DNA from: Campylobacter pinnipediorum subsp. pinnipediorum
Lineage (GTDB): Bacteria; Campylobacterota; Campylobacteria; Campylobacterales; Campylobacteraceae
Direction: 5' to 3'
NCBI RefSeq assembly: GCF_002021925.1
Contig: NZ_CP012546.1
Span: forward strand, 558,001 to 622,000
DNA: 64,000 bases
Positions 30,285 through 40,687 of this stretch are shown here, piece by piece. Both the position numbers and the translations under genes were made by a program. The notes beneath the pieces were generated by a model. It was not told the DNA's origin. It worked only from the letters and a program-made list of their open reading frames with translations, and made no database searches. Within the stretch, counting starts at the first letter, position 1; each line of letters opens with the position of its first letter.

Positions 30285-32498
30285 TTGATTCAATCATATA
30301 AATTTGAAATTTTCGGTCTAGTTCAAGGTGTTGGATTTAGACCTTTTGTGTATTTATTGGCAATCAAACACAACCTTTTTGGTAATGTATACAATGATGA
30401 TAGTGGTGTAAAAATCAGCATTTATGGAGATGAAAATAATATAAAAATTTTTGAAAAGGAGCTAGTTAAAAAACTACCCCCGCTTGCTAGAATTGATGAT
30501 ATAAAAAAATACAAAATAGATGAAAAATTTGATAAATTTGAAATTATAGAATCCAAACAAGCAAAAAAAATATCACCAATACTTCCTGATTTTGCACTTT
30601 GTAAAGATTGTGAAAGAGAATTTTTTGCTCCAACAAATCACAGATTTAACTATCCATTTATAAATTGCACAAACTGTGGCCCTAGATTTAGTATAATACA
30701 GTCATTACCATATGACAGAAAAAACACAACAATGAGTGTATTTAAAATGTGTAAAACTTGTGAAAGTGAATACACAAATCCTTTAGACAGAAGATACCAT
30801 GCACAGCCAATTTCTTGCCCCGATTGTGGGCCTAGGTTAATGCTGAAAGATAAAGATAAAAATATATTATCTATAGATGAAAAAGCTATAAAAACAGCAT
30901 GTAATCTAATAAATAATGGAAAAATACTTGCCATAAAAGGCCTTGGTGGATTTCATTTAGTTTGCAATGCATTTGATGAAAATGTAGTTAATAAATTAAG
31001 AGAGAAAAAACATAGGCGTCATAAACCATTTGCGATAATGTCAAAAAATATAGGCTCAGCAAAACAAAATGCTCATATATCAAAAGACGAAGAAGAGCTT
31101 TTGATATCAAATTTAAAACCAATAGTTCTTTTAAAAACAAAAAAACAAACAAAAATAGCAAAAAGTGTAGCTCCAAATTTAAACAAAATAGGATTAATGC
31201 TTCCATTTAGCGGAATTCATCTAGCTCTTTTTAAGTATCTAAAATGTGATATAATAGCAACTAGTGCAAATATATCATCGCAACCAGTTATATGCAAAGA
31301 AGATCAGCTATTAAATTCCTTATCAGATGTTATTGATTTTTATTTAGATCACGATAGAGAGATATTTTCTCCAAGCGATGATAGTATAGGATTTGTAAAC
31401 AATAAAAAGACATTTTTTACAAGAACATCAAGAGGACTTAACCCAAATTTTATAAACACAAACTCAAACAAAAAAGGAGTTTTTTTGGCACTCGGAGCCG
31501 AGCTTAAAAATCAATTTGCTATATATAACAACGGAACTATAATTATAAGTCCATATATAGGCGATTTAAAAAATGTAGCAACCTTTGATAGATTTTTAGA
31601 TGTCTTAAACTTATTTCAAAGTACATATGAGCTTAAATTTGATGAAGTTATAGCTGACTTACACCCTCAATTTTTGAACTTAAAATATGCTAAGTCCAAA
31701 CAATACAAAATAACGCAAATTCAACACCATTATGCACATTTGCTTAGTGTTATTCTTGAAAATAATCTATCTTTGGATAAAAAATATCTTGGATTTTGTT
31801 TTGATGGAACTGGTTTTGGGGATGATGGTAAAATTTGGGGCGGCGAAGTTTTTGAAATAAATGGCAAAAATTATAATAGACTCTATCATTTTGATGAATT
31901 TTTATTGTTAGGTGGAGAAAGTAGCATAAAAAATATATATAAATTAGCACTTAGTGTGATATTTAAATACGATATAGAAGTTGAAGCTAGAGAATTTTTG
32001 AATCAATTTGATAGCAAAACTATAAAAAATTTAAAACTAATATCAAAAAATAATCAATCATCAATAAAAACAAGCTCTCTTGGTAGGATATTTGATGCTT
32101 TTGCTTGTATAGTGCTTGATATAAAAAATATAAGCTATGAAGCACAAACTGGGATGGAGCTTGAAAAATTTTATGATGAAAATTTAGATTTTAGCTATGA
32201 ATTTAAATTAGATGATGGTATTATAAATTTTAAAGATGCTTTTTTAGGTGCTTTAAAAGATGACAAGACAAAAGCTTCAACTGGATTTATAAACGGAGTA
32301 GCAAACTTAATGTGCAAAATAGCAATAAAAGAAGATTTGGAGGTTATTTTTTCTGGTGGTGTTTTTCAAAATAGCATACTTTTAAATGCAATTCATAATA
32401 AATTCAAACATCATAATATAAAATATTATGAAAATTCAAAATTTTGTTCCAATGATTCAAATATATGCTTAGGACAAATTCAATATCTCTTAATATAA
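30285..32498 (+). CDS. hypF: carbamoyltransferase HypF, [NiFe]-hydrogenase maturation
   Basis: HypF makes the carbamoyl group that becomes the cyanide ligands of the hydrogenase iron. The 737-residue product has an N-terminal acylphosphatase domain (GLVQGVGFRPFVYLLA at about 9-24). Two zinc-finger repeats (CKDCEREFF, CTNCGPRFS, CKTCESEY, CPDCGPRL) span about 105-185. A YrdC-like domain and a Kae1-like C-terminal domain follow, with IQHHYAHLLS near 480 and FSGGVFQNSILL near 690. The start is TTG. nikR follows ten bases later. Confidence 0.96.
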   Translation: MIQSYKFEIFGLVQGVGFRPFVYLLAIKHNLFGNVYNDDSGVKISIYGDENNIKIFEKELVKKLPPLARIDDIKKYKIDEKFDKFEIIESKQAKKISPILPDFALCKDCEREFFAPTNHRFNYPFINCTNCGPRFSIIQSLPYDRKNTTMSVFKMCKTCESEYTNPLDRRYHAQPISCPDCGPRLMLKDKDKNILSIDEKAIKTACNLINNGKILAIKGLGGFHLVCNAFDENVVNKLREKKHRRHKPFAIMSKNIGSAKQNAHISKDEEELLISNLKPIVLLKTKKQTKIAKSVAPNLNKIGLMLPFSGIHLALFKYLKCDIIATSANISSQPVICKEDQLLNSLSDVIDFYLDHDREIFSPSDDSIGFVNNKKTFFTRTSRGLNPNFINTNSNKKGVFLALGAELKNQFAIYNNGTIIISPYIGDLKNVATFDRFLDVLNLFQSTYELKFDEVIADLHPQFLNLKYAKSKQYKITQIQHHYAHLLSVILENNLSLDKKYLGFCFDGTGFGDDGKIWGGEVFEINGKNYNRLYHFDEFLLLGGESSIKNIYKLALSVIFKYDIEVEAREFLNQFDSKTIKNLKLISKNNQSSIKTSSLGRIFDAFACIVLDIKNISYEAQTGMELEKFYDENLDFSYEFKLDDGIINFKDAFLGALKDDKTKASTGFINGVANLMCKIAIKEDLEVIFSGGVFQNSILLNAIHNKFKHHNIKYYENSKFCSNDSNICLGQIQYLLI

Positions 32499-32507
32499 AG
32501 GATAACC

Positions 32508-32921
32508 ATGGATGAAATTATAAGATTTAGTGTATCTTTGCCAAAACCTCTATTAAACGAATTAGATAACAGAATAGAAGAAAAAGGGTATGTGTCAAGA
32601 AGTGAGTTTATAAGAGATATGATTAGAGAAAAAATGGTTCAAGATAGCTGGAACAATGAAAAAAATACGTTAATTGGTGTTTTAACACTAATATACGAAC
32701 ATCATCATAGCGATCTTGTTTTAAGAATGCTAGAACTTCAACACGATGCCGATATAGAAATAATTTGCACAACACATATACACCTTAACCATGAAAATTG
32801 CCTTGAAACATTAGTATTAAAAGGTAGAGGAAAAAAAATAAAAAAATTTTGTGATAGAATTGGTGGTCTAAAAGGTGTAAAGCTATGCGAACTTACCAAA
32901 ACAGCAGTAACACATAGCTAA
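32508..32921 (+). CDS. nikR: nickel-responsive regulator NikR
   Basis: The 137-residue protein has a ribbon-helix-helix DNA-binding N-terminus ([19 protein letters not shown]) and an ACT-like nickel domain. The four nickel ligands of the family appear as H79, H90, H92 and C98 ([18 protein letters not shown]). NikR senses nickel and controls uptake and nickel-enzyme genes. Being encoded right after hypF ties nickel sensing to hydrogenase maturation. The ribosome site is AAAGGA seven bases upstream. Confidence 0.95.
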   Translation: MDEIIRFSVSLPKPLLNELDNRIEEKGYVSRSEFIRDMIREKMVQDSWNNEKNTLIGVLTLIYEHHHSDLVLRMLELQHDADIEIICTTHIHLNHENCLETLVLKGRGKKIKKFCDRIGGLKGVKLCELTKTAVTHS

Positions 32922-32923
32922 TC

Positions 32924-33277
32924 TTAATCTCTAAATATAAGTCTTTTTATCTTATTTAGCCCCAATTTCATACCGCTATATCTCATTATTTTAGCCATTT
33001 GTTTCCAAATAGGTAATTCATAGCATGGGTGTGGGCATTTATGGCATCTTGGTTTTTCTGTATGTGGACATCTTTTTAGTCTTTCATAGGCATAATTTGC
33101 AATTTGCATACATTCATCACATAAACAAACATCTATATTTAGCACATTGTCTTCACCATTAAAATCAATAGAAATACTCCTTTGTGTTTTTTTATTGTCT
33201 TTATGTTTATCATCACAATAAAGCTGAATAAATTTTGTTACAGTTTGTATTTCACTTTTAAATTTATCTTTTGTCAT
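32924..33277 (-). CDS. YgbA-like cysteine-rich protein (nitrous oxide-stimulated promoter family)
   Basis: The 117-residue protein has clustered Cys/His motifs: CLCDEC near 50-56, RLKRCPHTEKPRCHKCPHPCY near 65-87, then MAKIMRYSGMKL. This order matches the YgbA_NO family (matched from memory), linked in E. coli to nitrogen-oxide stress regulation. The cysteines suggest zinc or Fe-S binding. It is convergent with nikR, ending only two bases after it. Confidence 0.8.
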   Translation of the reverse strand: MTKDKFKSEIQTVTKFIQLYCDDKHKDNKKTQRSISIDFNGEDNVLNIDVCLCDECMQIANYAYERLKRCPHTEKPRCHKCPHPCYELPIWKQMAKIMRYSGMKLGLNKIKRLIFRD

Positions 33278-33915
33278 TTTTCTATATCTTTACTTTTTTA
33301 TTTAACATAAATATAACAAAAAAAATATATAAATTCATTAAGATAAATCAAGAAAATAACAAAAAAAATAATTATTTTAATATTTTTTCGTTGAGATTTA
33401 AAAATTACAGAATACAATTTGTATACAAAAGTAAAAAATTGCTTTAAGTATAGTGTTTTATTGCTTATTGTATTTATTATTTTTTTAAGCTTAAATTTGT
33501 TTGTAATAAATCCTATAAAAAGCATAGAAGCTGGTAGAAATATCATTTATATGATAGCAGAAAAAGACTTGCTTATGGTGTTAATTGATTATATAAATAT
33601 TTTTATGATACAAAACAACAAGTAAAAACAAATCATATATAAAACAAATAAATATACTAAATGACCAAAAAACACATTAATAGCATATTTTTTACTGATA
33701 AGTATAATTTAGCAAGATGAGTTGTAATAAAGATGTAGTTAGATAAATAAAAGAACTTTAATTAAGAAATGAAATTCTAAAATGCTAAACGATGACACAA
33801 TAAAAGCCGAAGATATATTCTATAAAGATGATTTAAAGAATAAACTTTAAATTATTAAATTGAATTTTTATAAAAATATATTAGAATATGCAAAATTATA
33901 AATTAGGAACAAAAA
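33278..33915. other. gene-poor stretch with a possible chemoreceptor fragment
   Basis: A 68-codon plus-strand frame at 33419-33625 reads as one membrane helix followed by NPIKSIEAGRNIIYMIAEKD, which resembles the region just after the second membrane helix of methyl-accepting chemotaxis proteins. It then breaks down. The rest is AT-rich with no gene I can support. Confidence 0.4.
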
Positions 33916-34686
33916 ATGCAGCAAGACAATTTAGAATTTTGGAAAAATCAAGCACTTAAATATAAAAATAACATAAAAGCTGTAAATTTTGATTCAAATT
34001 CGGAAGAACTGGAGAAATTATTTTTAGAAAAATACATTCCAGATAATAAAATTGTTTGTGATTTTGGTTGTGGAAATGGTTTAAACATCATAAATCTGGC
34101 CAAACAAAGACCAAAATCTATATTTTATGGAATAGATGCTGTAAAGGAAATGATAGAAAATGCAAACAGTCAAATACAATCTTTGCAAAATATAAAATTC
34201 TTAAATTTATCTGCAACAGATAATTTGTCTGATAAACTTCAAATAAAATTTGACATTATTATAAGCAAGAGATTGTTGATAAATTTAAAAGGTGATTTAA
34301 AGTATAAAGCTATAAATAATATATATAAATGTTTAAAGCAAGATGGTATGTATATTATGATGGAAGCTTTTATAGAGCCACTAGAAAAAATAAATAAATT
34401 AAGAGCAGCTTTGAATCTTGAACCAATTCAAGTACATCATTTTAATGAATATCTGAAAAATGAATTTTTAGATGATATAAAAGACAAATTTAAGATCAAA
34501 GAAATTTGTGATTTTAATAGTATTTATTATTTTATATCTAGAGTTTTAAATGCTGCAAACTCAAGTCCCAACAATCCATCTTATGATAGTAAATTAAATC
34601 AAATAGCATTAGCTTTATCAAAAACAGAAAATTTAAAGATAGATGGATTGTCTCCAGAAATTATGTATATTTTTAAAAAACTATAA
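33916..34686 (+). CDS. class I SAM-dependent methyltransferase
   Basis: The 256-residue protein has the SAM-binding motif VCDFGCGNGLNIINLA at about 47-62, an acidic strand end (IFYGIDAVKEMIENA) and a following strand FDIIISKRLLINL, all in Rossmann order. The substrate is unknown. The ribosome site is AGGAAC. The gene is intact yet flanked on both sides by decayed chemoreceptor DNA, and its Asn/Lys-rich composition resembles a surface-glycan or accessory methyltransferase; that is inference. Confidence 0.85.
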   Translation: MQQDNLEFWKNQALKYKNNIKAVNFDSNSEELEKLFLEKYIPDNKIVCDFGCGNGLNIINLAKQRPKSIFYGIDAVKEMIENANSQIQSLQNIKFLNLSATDNLSDKLQIKFDIIISKRLLINLKGDLKYKAINNIYKCLKQDGMYIMMEAFIEPLEKINKLRAALNLEPIQVHHFNEYLKNEFLDDIKDKFKIKEICDFNSIYYFISRVLNAANSSPNNPSYDSKLNQIALALSKTENLKIDGLSPEIMYIFKKL

Positions 34687-34769
34687 ATGGGTAAAAATAA
34701 AAAATTTCTTATTTTTAAAATTATTTTAATATTTTTTGAAATAATATTTACCATTTAAACAAAAAGAAT

Positions 34770-36437
34770 AAGCATAAATTTAAAATTACGTACAAAACTT
34801 ATGCTTATCATGGTTTTTGCTATGTATTGTCGCATTATCAACTTTGTATTTTAAAGAATATTACAACAGATACAAACAGGCTAAGATTTTACCAAAAATT
34901 ATTTATTAAGTTTCATGTATAGAAAATTAATTTATCAAATACAAATAAAGCGTGAGTTAGTATGAGATAGACTGCAAATTGTATTGTAGCCACAAAAACA
35001 AAACTGAAAAATCACAGAAAAATAGTTGATAATCTTTTTAAAATTTTATGATATTTTACATCAAGTAAAACTGAACGATGATTTTTGGCTAAAGCTCAAA
35101 AGTGAAATTCTTAAAGATATTAGACTAGATATTGAGAATAAAATTGATATAAAGCTAGTAAAAATTACAGAAGCTTATGCTTAAATTATACAAATTCATT
35201 AAATAGCTTTATGTTGAGTTTATCCAGATATAAAATCTTGTTTGATTGCTTTTAACTTTGTAGCCAATGCAAAAGAATCTATGAATTAGAGCTATGATTA
35301 ATGGTGTTTTTTATCTAAAGACACAAATAACTGACCAAAATTAAATATATTTCTTACAAAATATGATATTTATGCAACAAATATGAAAAATTTATTTGAA
35401 ACTACAAAAAATATAAATTTAAAAAAATCCAACAATGCTCTAATGTCCAAAAATAGCTCTAAATTTCAAAATTAAAAAAATCTCATAGATGCATATTTTA
35501 GAAAATAAGCAGATTTTCAAAAATCATATTTATTGGGAATAACTTTATTAATTTTAGTTTATTCGTTGATTTCTATTAACAAATTTTCAAATACTTTTTA
35601 CATAATGCAAAATGGAGTTATTTCTTTTTGAATTTTATAAATGACAAAAGCTATTCATGATAGTATGTAAAAATCGAAGATGGACTTCAAAAAATATTTT
35701 TTTCTAATCAATGAAATGACAAATATTACTCAAAGGGAAAAAGATGAGGAATTCAAATCATTGATAACTTCAAATCCAAATAATGCTGAATTAAATAAAT
35801 TAAAAGAAATTAGAAATATTATGTTTATTAGATTGGGAGAAAATATCAAGAATGTTGTATCTGTATTGTATGAATATTCTAAAAATAATTTTAAAAATAG
35901 AATGGAGTTAAAATAAGATATAGAAGGAAAAGCTAACTTAATAAGAGATATGGTAGAGCAAAGCAACTCACTTTCCTTAAATACTGCTATTGAAGTAGTA
36001 GGAGTTAGTGTTGATAGAAAAGTATTTGCTGTTGTTGCAAGAAAAAAGTAATAAGTCTAGCTGAACAAACTGATTCGCAGTTAGAACATATAGAACAAAG
36101 CTCTAAAAACATCATATCCGGAGTTGCTTACTTAAACTCATCACTAAAAGAAAGTGCTACAAATATTTTCAGTCTAAGTGTTTAAGCAAATGAACTTATG
36201 AAAATTGCTTACGAAGCACAAAGCACAAACAATGAATCAATAAAAATAACTAAAGATGTAAAGATAAAAACAGACCAAACTTTGGAAAATCTAACAAATT
36301 TACTAAAAGAGATTGAGAAGTTTTTAATCATAGCAAACGACAATGATAAAATTTCAAAAGAACTTGTTAATATCGCTGAGGTATTAAAAAGTGTTTACAC
36401 TACACTAAATTCAAATCTAAATAAATTTAAAGTGTGA
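34770..36437 (+). pseudogene. decayed methyl-accepting chemotaxis protein gene
   Basis: Fragments in shifting plus-strand frames follow chemoreceptor order. LRTKLMLIMVFA near 34790 is a typical first membrane helix, followed by LSTLYFKEYYNRYKQAK. SYLLGITLLILVYSLISINK near 35523-35580 is a second membrane helix. AIEVVGVSVDRKVFAVVARK near 35990-36050 is the remnant of the highly conserved signalling hairpin, then LAEQTDSQLEHIEQSSKNI and a C-terminal coiled coil to 36437. Many stops interrupt it, so it is dead. The exact start is uncertain. Confidence 0.8.
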
Positions 36438-36443
36438 GTTTAG

Positions 36444-37166
36444 TTATCTAAACTCACTTAATGCTTTTTGTAAGTCCTCTTTACTGTCTATTCCTATACT
36501 TTTGCTACTAACTTCTAGCATAAGTATTTTTTTACCATTTTCCAATGCTCTTAATTGCTCTAATTTCTCCAAGTTTTCAAGCGTTGAATAAGAAAGGTTG
36601 CAAAATTCATTCAAGCTTTTAACACTATACCCATAAATTCCAAGATGAGCCTTATAAGTAGCCATTAAATCGGATCTATTAAAAGGAATACAAGAGCGAG
36701 AAAAATAAAGAGCATATTCATCTTTATCTGTCACAACTTTTACTAAATTTAAATCATCTACATTTTCTTTATCTATTTTTTTATAACAAGAAAACATAAA
36801 AGCATTATTTTGGTTTTTTGCACAAAAAGTTTTAAAATTTCGTATGACATCTGTTTCTATAAATGGCTCATCGGCTTGAACATTAATAATTATCTCATCA
36901 TCTTTAAGGCCTAAAATCTCGGTAGCTTGTCTTATCCTATCTGTTCCGCTTTGATGATTTAGGTCAGTTAAAACAGCTTTTATGCTGTATTGTTTTGCTA
37001 TTTGAAGAACTTTTTCATTATCAACAGCAACAACCACATCATCGCACTCACTAACAGCTTTTGCCGTAGCAACAAACATAGGAACCCCGTTTATAGGAGT
37101 TATTATTTTTTCAGGAAATCTCGTTGATTTTAGTCTTGCTGGAATAATAATCATTGTTTTATCCAA
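36444..37166 (-). CDS. kdsB: CMP-KDO synthetase
   Basis: KdsB activates KDO with CTP for the lipopolysaccharide core. The 240-residue product has the nucleotidyl-transferase start MIIIPARLKSTRFPEK, HQSGTDRIRQATEIL near 75 and INVQADEPFIE near 95. It overlaps thrC by 16 bases at the end of the nadE-lpxK operon. Confidence 0.97.
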   Translation of the reverse strand: MDKTMIIIPARLKSTRFPEKIITPINGVPMFVATAKAVSECDDVVVAVDNEKVLQIAKQYSIKAVLTDLNHQSGTDRIRQATEILGLKDDEIIINVQADEPFIETDVIRNFKTFCAKNQNNAFMFSCYKKIDKENVDDLNLVKVVTDKDEYALYFSRSCIPFNRSDLMATYKAHLGIYGYSVKSLNEFCNLSYSTLENLEKLEQLRALENGKKILMLEVSSKSIGIDSKEDLQKALSEFR

Positions 37167-38611
37167 GATAAAATTTCATCTTTTATATTATCTTTTTCAA
37201 CTATATTAGGGTGTAAATTCTTAGCATTAAATAGCTTTTTTATGCTTTTTGGAATTTCTTGATCTAGTTTTTTGGCAAGTTTTTTAAGTCCTTGTTTTTC
37301 ATCTTTGCTTTGCATATCACAAGCTTTTAGCATACTAGGTGCAAATTTTACCCAATGTGCTGTTGATGTTACTATATTTATGCTTTTATTATCTATCATC
37401 TTAAAGCAAGTTGCGGTATGTGGGTCTATTGCATAGCCTTTTTTGACCCATTTTTTTATAAATTTCTCACACTCTTTATCAGTGCAAAAATCAGCTACAA
37501 AATCCTCTTGCAACTTTGCAAGTTCGCTCTTTTTGAGTTTATAAAATTTGTTTTCACTCAAATCTTTCATAAGCTCTCTTGTTCTAACGGCACCAAATTT
37601 GTCAAACAATAATCTTTCTATATTTGAACTAATCAAAATATCCATTGCAGGGCTTATGGTTTTTGCTAATTTTTTATCTCTTAAATCATATTTTCCGGTA
37701 TTGAAAAATTCTGTCAAAATTTTATTTTTATTTGATGCTATTTTTATTTTTCCTATTTTAGCACCCATTTTTTTTGCATAATAAGCACCCAAAGCATTTC
37801 CAAAATTTCCACTCGGAACTATAATATCAATACTTTGATTTTCATCTATAACCTTATCTTTTAAAAGCTTTGTATAAGTATAAGCATGATAAATAATTTG
37901 AAACATTATACGACCAAAATTTACAGAGTTTGCCGCACTTAAATTTAAACTCTCTTTTTTAAGTTCAGACTTAAACTCATCATCAGCTAAAAGAGTTTTT
38001 AGTGTATTTTGAGCATCATCAAAATCACCTTTTATGCCTATAACTTTTAAATTTTCACCCTTCATACAAACCATCTGAAGTCTTTGAACTTCACTTGTTC
38101 CATCAGCTGGATATATGCAAACAACCTTTATATTTTCAGCATTTGCAAATGTGTTTAGTGTCGCAGGTCCTGTGTCCCCGCTAGTAGCACACATAATCAA
38201 ATATTTTTCATCTTTTTGTTTGGCTAGCGAGCTTAAAACTTCGCCAAATGGAGCAAGTGCCATGTCTTTAAAAGCACGAGTAGGTCCGTGATATAGCTCA
38301 TTTACATATATATTTTTATCTATTTTTTTGAGTTTAACTGGATTTTTTGGATCATCAAAGCTTCTATATCTTTTTAAGGCTTTTTTAAAAATATCTTTTT
38401 CAATGTCAAACTTAAATAATTTTAAAATTTCTAATGCAAATTTTTCATATTTTAATTTAGCCAATTCATTCCAAAGCTCTTGTGAAATATATGGAAATTT
38501 TTTTGGTGCATAAAGACCACCATATTTACTACTAGGCGACAATAATGCCTGAGTAAGTTCTACTTTTTTTAGTTTTTCATCTTTTTTTGCTCTTGTTTGA
38601 ACTAATTTCAT
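37151..38611 (-). CDS. thrC: threonine synthase
   Basis: This PLP enzyme converts O-phosphohomoserine to threonine. The 486-residue product has the family pattern LYHGPTRAFKDMALAPFGE near 107-125, where the Lys binds PLP, then CATSGDTGPATLNTFA and PSGNFGNALGAYYAKKMG. The length fits the long (E. coli/yeast-like) class. It lies between lpxK and kdsB in one leftward operon. Confidence 0.96.
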   Translation of the reverse strand: MKLVQTRAKKDEKLKKVELTQALLSPSSKYGGLYAPKKFPYISQELWNELAKLKYEKFALEILKLFKFDIEKDIFKKALKRYRSFDDPKNPVKLKKIDKNIYVNELYHGPTRAFKDMALAPFGEVLSSLAKQKDEKYLIMCATSGDTGPATLNTFANAENIKVVCIYPADGTSEVQRLQMVCMKGENLKVIGIKGDFDDAQNTLKTLLADDEFKSELKKESLNLSAANSVNFGRIMFQIIYHAYTYTKLLKDKVIDENQSIDIIVPSGNFGNALGAYYAKKMGAKIGKIKIASNKNKILTEFFNTGKYDLRDKKLAKTISPAMDILISSNIERLLFDKFGAVRTRELMKDLSENKFYKLKKSELAKLQEDFVADFCTDKECEKFIKKWVKKGYAIDPHTATCFKMIDNKSINIVTSTAHWVKFAPSMLKACDMQSKDEKQGLKKLAKKLDQEIPKSIKKLFNAKNLHPNIVEKDNIKDEILSWIKQ

Positions 38612-38643
38612 ACACTACCTTTATATAGTTATATTTATTTTAA

Positions 38644-39555
38644 TTATAAAATTTTTGAGTTTATAAGCTCTTTAAACTCATTACCAAGGACTACCTGAAG
38701 CTTTATTAAAGACACATTAAGACCAAAATCTTTAATCTTTACAAAATCCTTATTTGTAACTAAAATAGATGTTGCATTATGCTCTTTGATGATTTTTAAC
38801 AACTCATCTTTTTTAAAGCTATAATGATCAACAAAATAATAAGATTCTACACATATTTGTTTAAACTCATCGAGCCTATTTGGATTTGCTATAGCTGAAA
38901 CCAAAACCATTCTTTGGGTTGGATTTATTATCTTTGTATTTTTAAAATAAGAGATATCTTCTTGGGCTATAAAATCAGCAAATTTATAAAAATAAAAAGG
39001 ATACCTATAAGCCCCGCTAGGTATACAGATATCAAAAAACGGCTCTTGTTTTGGCTTAATGAGAATATTAAATTTTTTTATATGAAATTTACCAAAACCA
39101 TCATCTAAAAGTATATATTTTGCACCAAGCTCTTTTGCTTTTTGTATAGCAATATCCCTATTTTCACTAACGATAACATTAGCATTTTTGACATTTGTAG
39201 CATACTCCATAGCTTCATCACCGCTAGTTAAAACATCAGTTAAAATACTTCCATTTATACAAACGCAAATAAGCCCGCTACTCTGTCTTTTATAGCCCCT
39301 AAGAATTATAAAACCATCTTTAAATTCATTTGCTATAGCTATACAAAGTGGGGTTTTGCCGCTTCCACCAAGGGTTATATTTCCTATGCTTATTATGGGT
39401 ATTTGAAAATCCATCTCTTTTGAAAATTTTTTTTTAAAATAGACCGCAAAGGCATACAAAATAGTTATTGGAATTAAAAAAAATGATAAAATTTTATCAA
39501 AAATATTTGGGTAATAAAAATATCTTTGTACCCAAATATTTAACTTATTAAACAC
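38644..39555 (-). CDS. lpxK: tetraacyldisaccharide 4'-kinase LpxK
   Basis: LpxK phosphorylates the lipid A precursor at the inner membrane. The 303-residue product has an N-terminal hydrophobic helix (LSFFLIPITILYAFAVYF), the P-loop ISIGNITLGGSGKTPLCIAI at about 56-75 and LLDDGFGKFHIKK near 153. It overlaps the DegT-like gene by eight bases. lpxK with kdsB in the same operon couples lipid A and KDO supply. Confidence 0.95.
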   Translation of the reverse strand: MFNKLNIWVQRYFYYPNIFDKILSFFLIPITILYAFAVYFKKKFSKEMDFQIPIISIGNITLGGSGKTPLCIAIANEFKDGFIILRGYKRQSSGLICVCINGSILTDVLTSGDEAMEYATNVKNANVIVSENRDIAIQKAKELGAKYILLDDGFGKFHIKKFNILIKPKQEPFFDICIPSGAYRYPFYFYKFADFIAQEDISYFKNTKIINPTQRMVLVSAIANPNRLDEFKQICVESYYFVDHYSFKKDELLKIIKEHNATSILVTNKDFVKIKDFGLNVSLIKLQVVLGNEFKELINSKIL

Positions 39556-40678
39556 GATTTTTTGCTATTTCTTTGATTTTTTCGCAAATATAATATATCT
39601 CTTCTTCTTTTAATGCACCATATATAGGCAAAGATAGTATTTGCTGATAATTTTTAAGAGCATTAGGAAAAGCATTAACTTTAAGCCCATATTTGCTTTT
39701 ATAGTATGTCAACAAATGAATAGGTACATAGTGAAGTGATGTGTGAATTCCATTTTCTAACAATTCTTTAGCGAATCCATCGCGATTTTTATCAACTTTT
39801 ATTATATATTGATTATAAATATGGTCTCGTTTTTTTACTGGTAAACTTATATGTGGGCAATCTTTTAATTCTTCATCATAAATAGCCGCTATCTCTTGTC
39901 TTTTTTTGGCAAAAGCTTCATGTTTTTTAAACTGAGCAAATGCAAAAGCACCATTTAATGTAGTAAGGTCATACTTTAAACCTATATCAACAACGTCATA
40001 TATATATCCCATATTTCCACTTTTATCAAGCCCACTAACCATCGCATAATTTCTTAAAAGTTGTGCCTTTTTTGCAATCTCATCATTATTTGTTACCATA
40101 AAACCCGCTGCAGCGGTTGGATTTATGGTTTGAGAATGAATCTGAAAACAAGTAAAAAGTGATTTTTTGGCACCTATTTTTTCACCTTTATAAGTAAGTC
40201 CAACAGCTCTATTTGCATCTTCTAAAATATGAACATCATATTGTTTTGCAATCTCTTCTATTTCATCCATCATAGCAGCTTGACCTGCTACATGATTTAC
40301 AAAAATACCTTTAAGTTTTTTATGATTATTCTTTTTCAAAGACTCTTCTAAAGCTTGTGGATTTATAGTAAAATCATCTTCATTTATGTCAACAAATATA
40401 GGCTCAGCATCAAAATATCTAATAGCTTGCGCTACGCTTGGAAAAGCATTAACTGAGCATATAAACTTATCTCCGCGTTTAACTTCCATAGCACTCAATG
40501 CAAGATGGTGTGTTGCTGCATTATTTATAGTTGTGATAGCATATTTTACATCAAATGTTTTTCTTAAAGATGCTTCAAAATCATCAATAATGTTAGTATT
40601 TTGATCGCTTAAAGCTTTTTTTATCATATCTAGCTCTTCATTATCCATAGATGGTTTATAAAATAAAATTTCCTGCAT
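39548..40678 (-). CDS. DegT/DnrJ/EryC1-family protein lacking the usual PLP lysine
   Basis: The 376-residue protein follows the fold-type I sugar-aminotransferase pattern: NNAATHHLALSAMEVKRGD near 52-70, ILEDANRAVG with D154 (pyridine-binding Asp) and LHYVPIHLLTYY near 313. The active-site loop, normally with a Lys after a His, reads FQIHSQTINPTAAAGF at 178-193, so the Lys position is T184 by my alignment. Canonical aminotransferase activity is doubtful; ColD-like dehydratases also lack that Lys but have His. It lies between nadE and lpxK. Confidence 0.85.
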   Translation of the reverse strand: MQEILFYKPSMDNEELDMIKKALSDQNTNIIDDFEASLRKTFDVKYAITTINNAATHHLALSAMEVKRGDKFICSVNAFPSVAQAIRYFDAEPIFVDINEDDFTINPQALEESLKKNNHKKLKGIFVNHVAGQAAMMDEIEEIAKQYDVHILEDANRAVGLTYKGEKIGAKKSLFTCFQIHSQTINPTAAAGFMVTNNDEIAKKAQLLRNYAMVSGLDKSGNMGYIYDVVDIGLKYDLTTLNGAFAFAQFKKHEAFAKKRQEIAAIYDEELKDCPHISLPVKKRDHIYNQYIIKVDKNRDGFAKELLENGIHTSLHYVPIHLLTYYKSKYGLKVNAFPNALKNYQQILSLPIYGALKEEEIYYICEKIKEIAKNRV

Positions 40679-40687
40679 AATAATTCC

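Noticed and set aside
33298-33546. 82-codon minus-strand frame
   Set aside because: Very Phe/Ile/Lys-rich, no ribosome site, and opposite a chemoreceptor-like fragment; not supportable.
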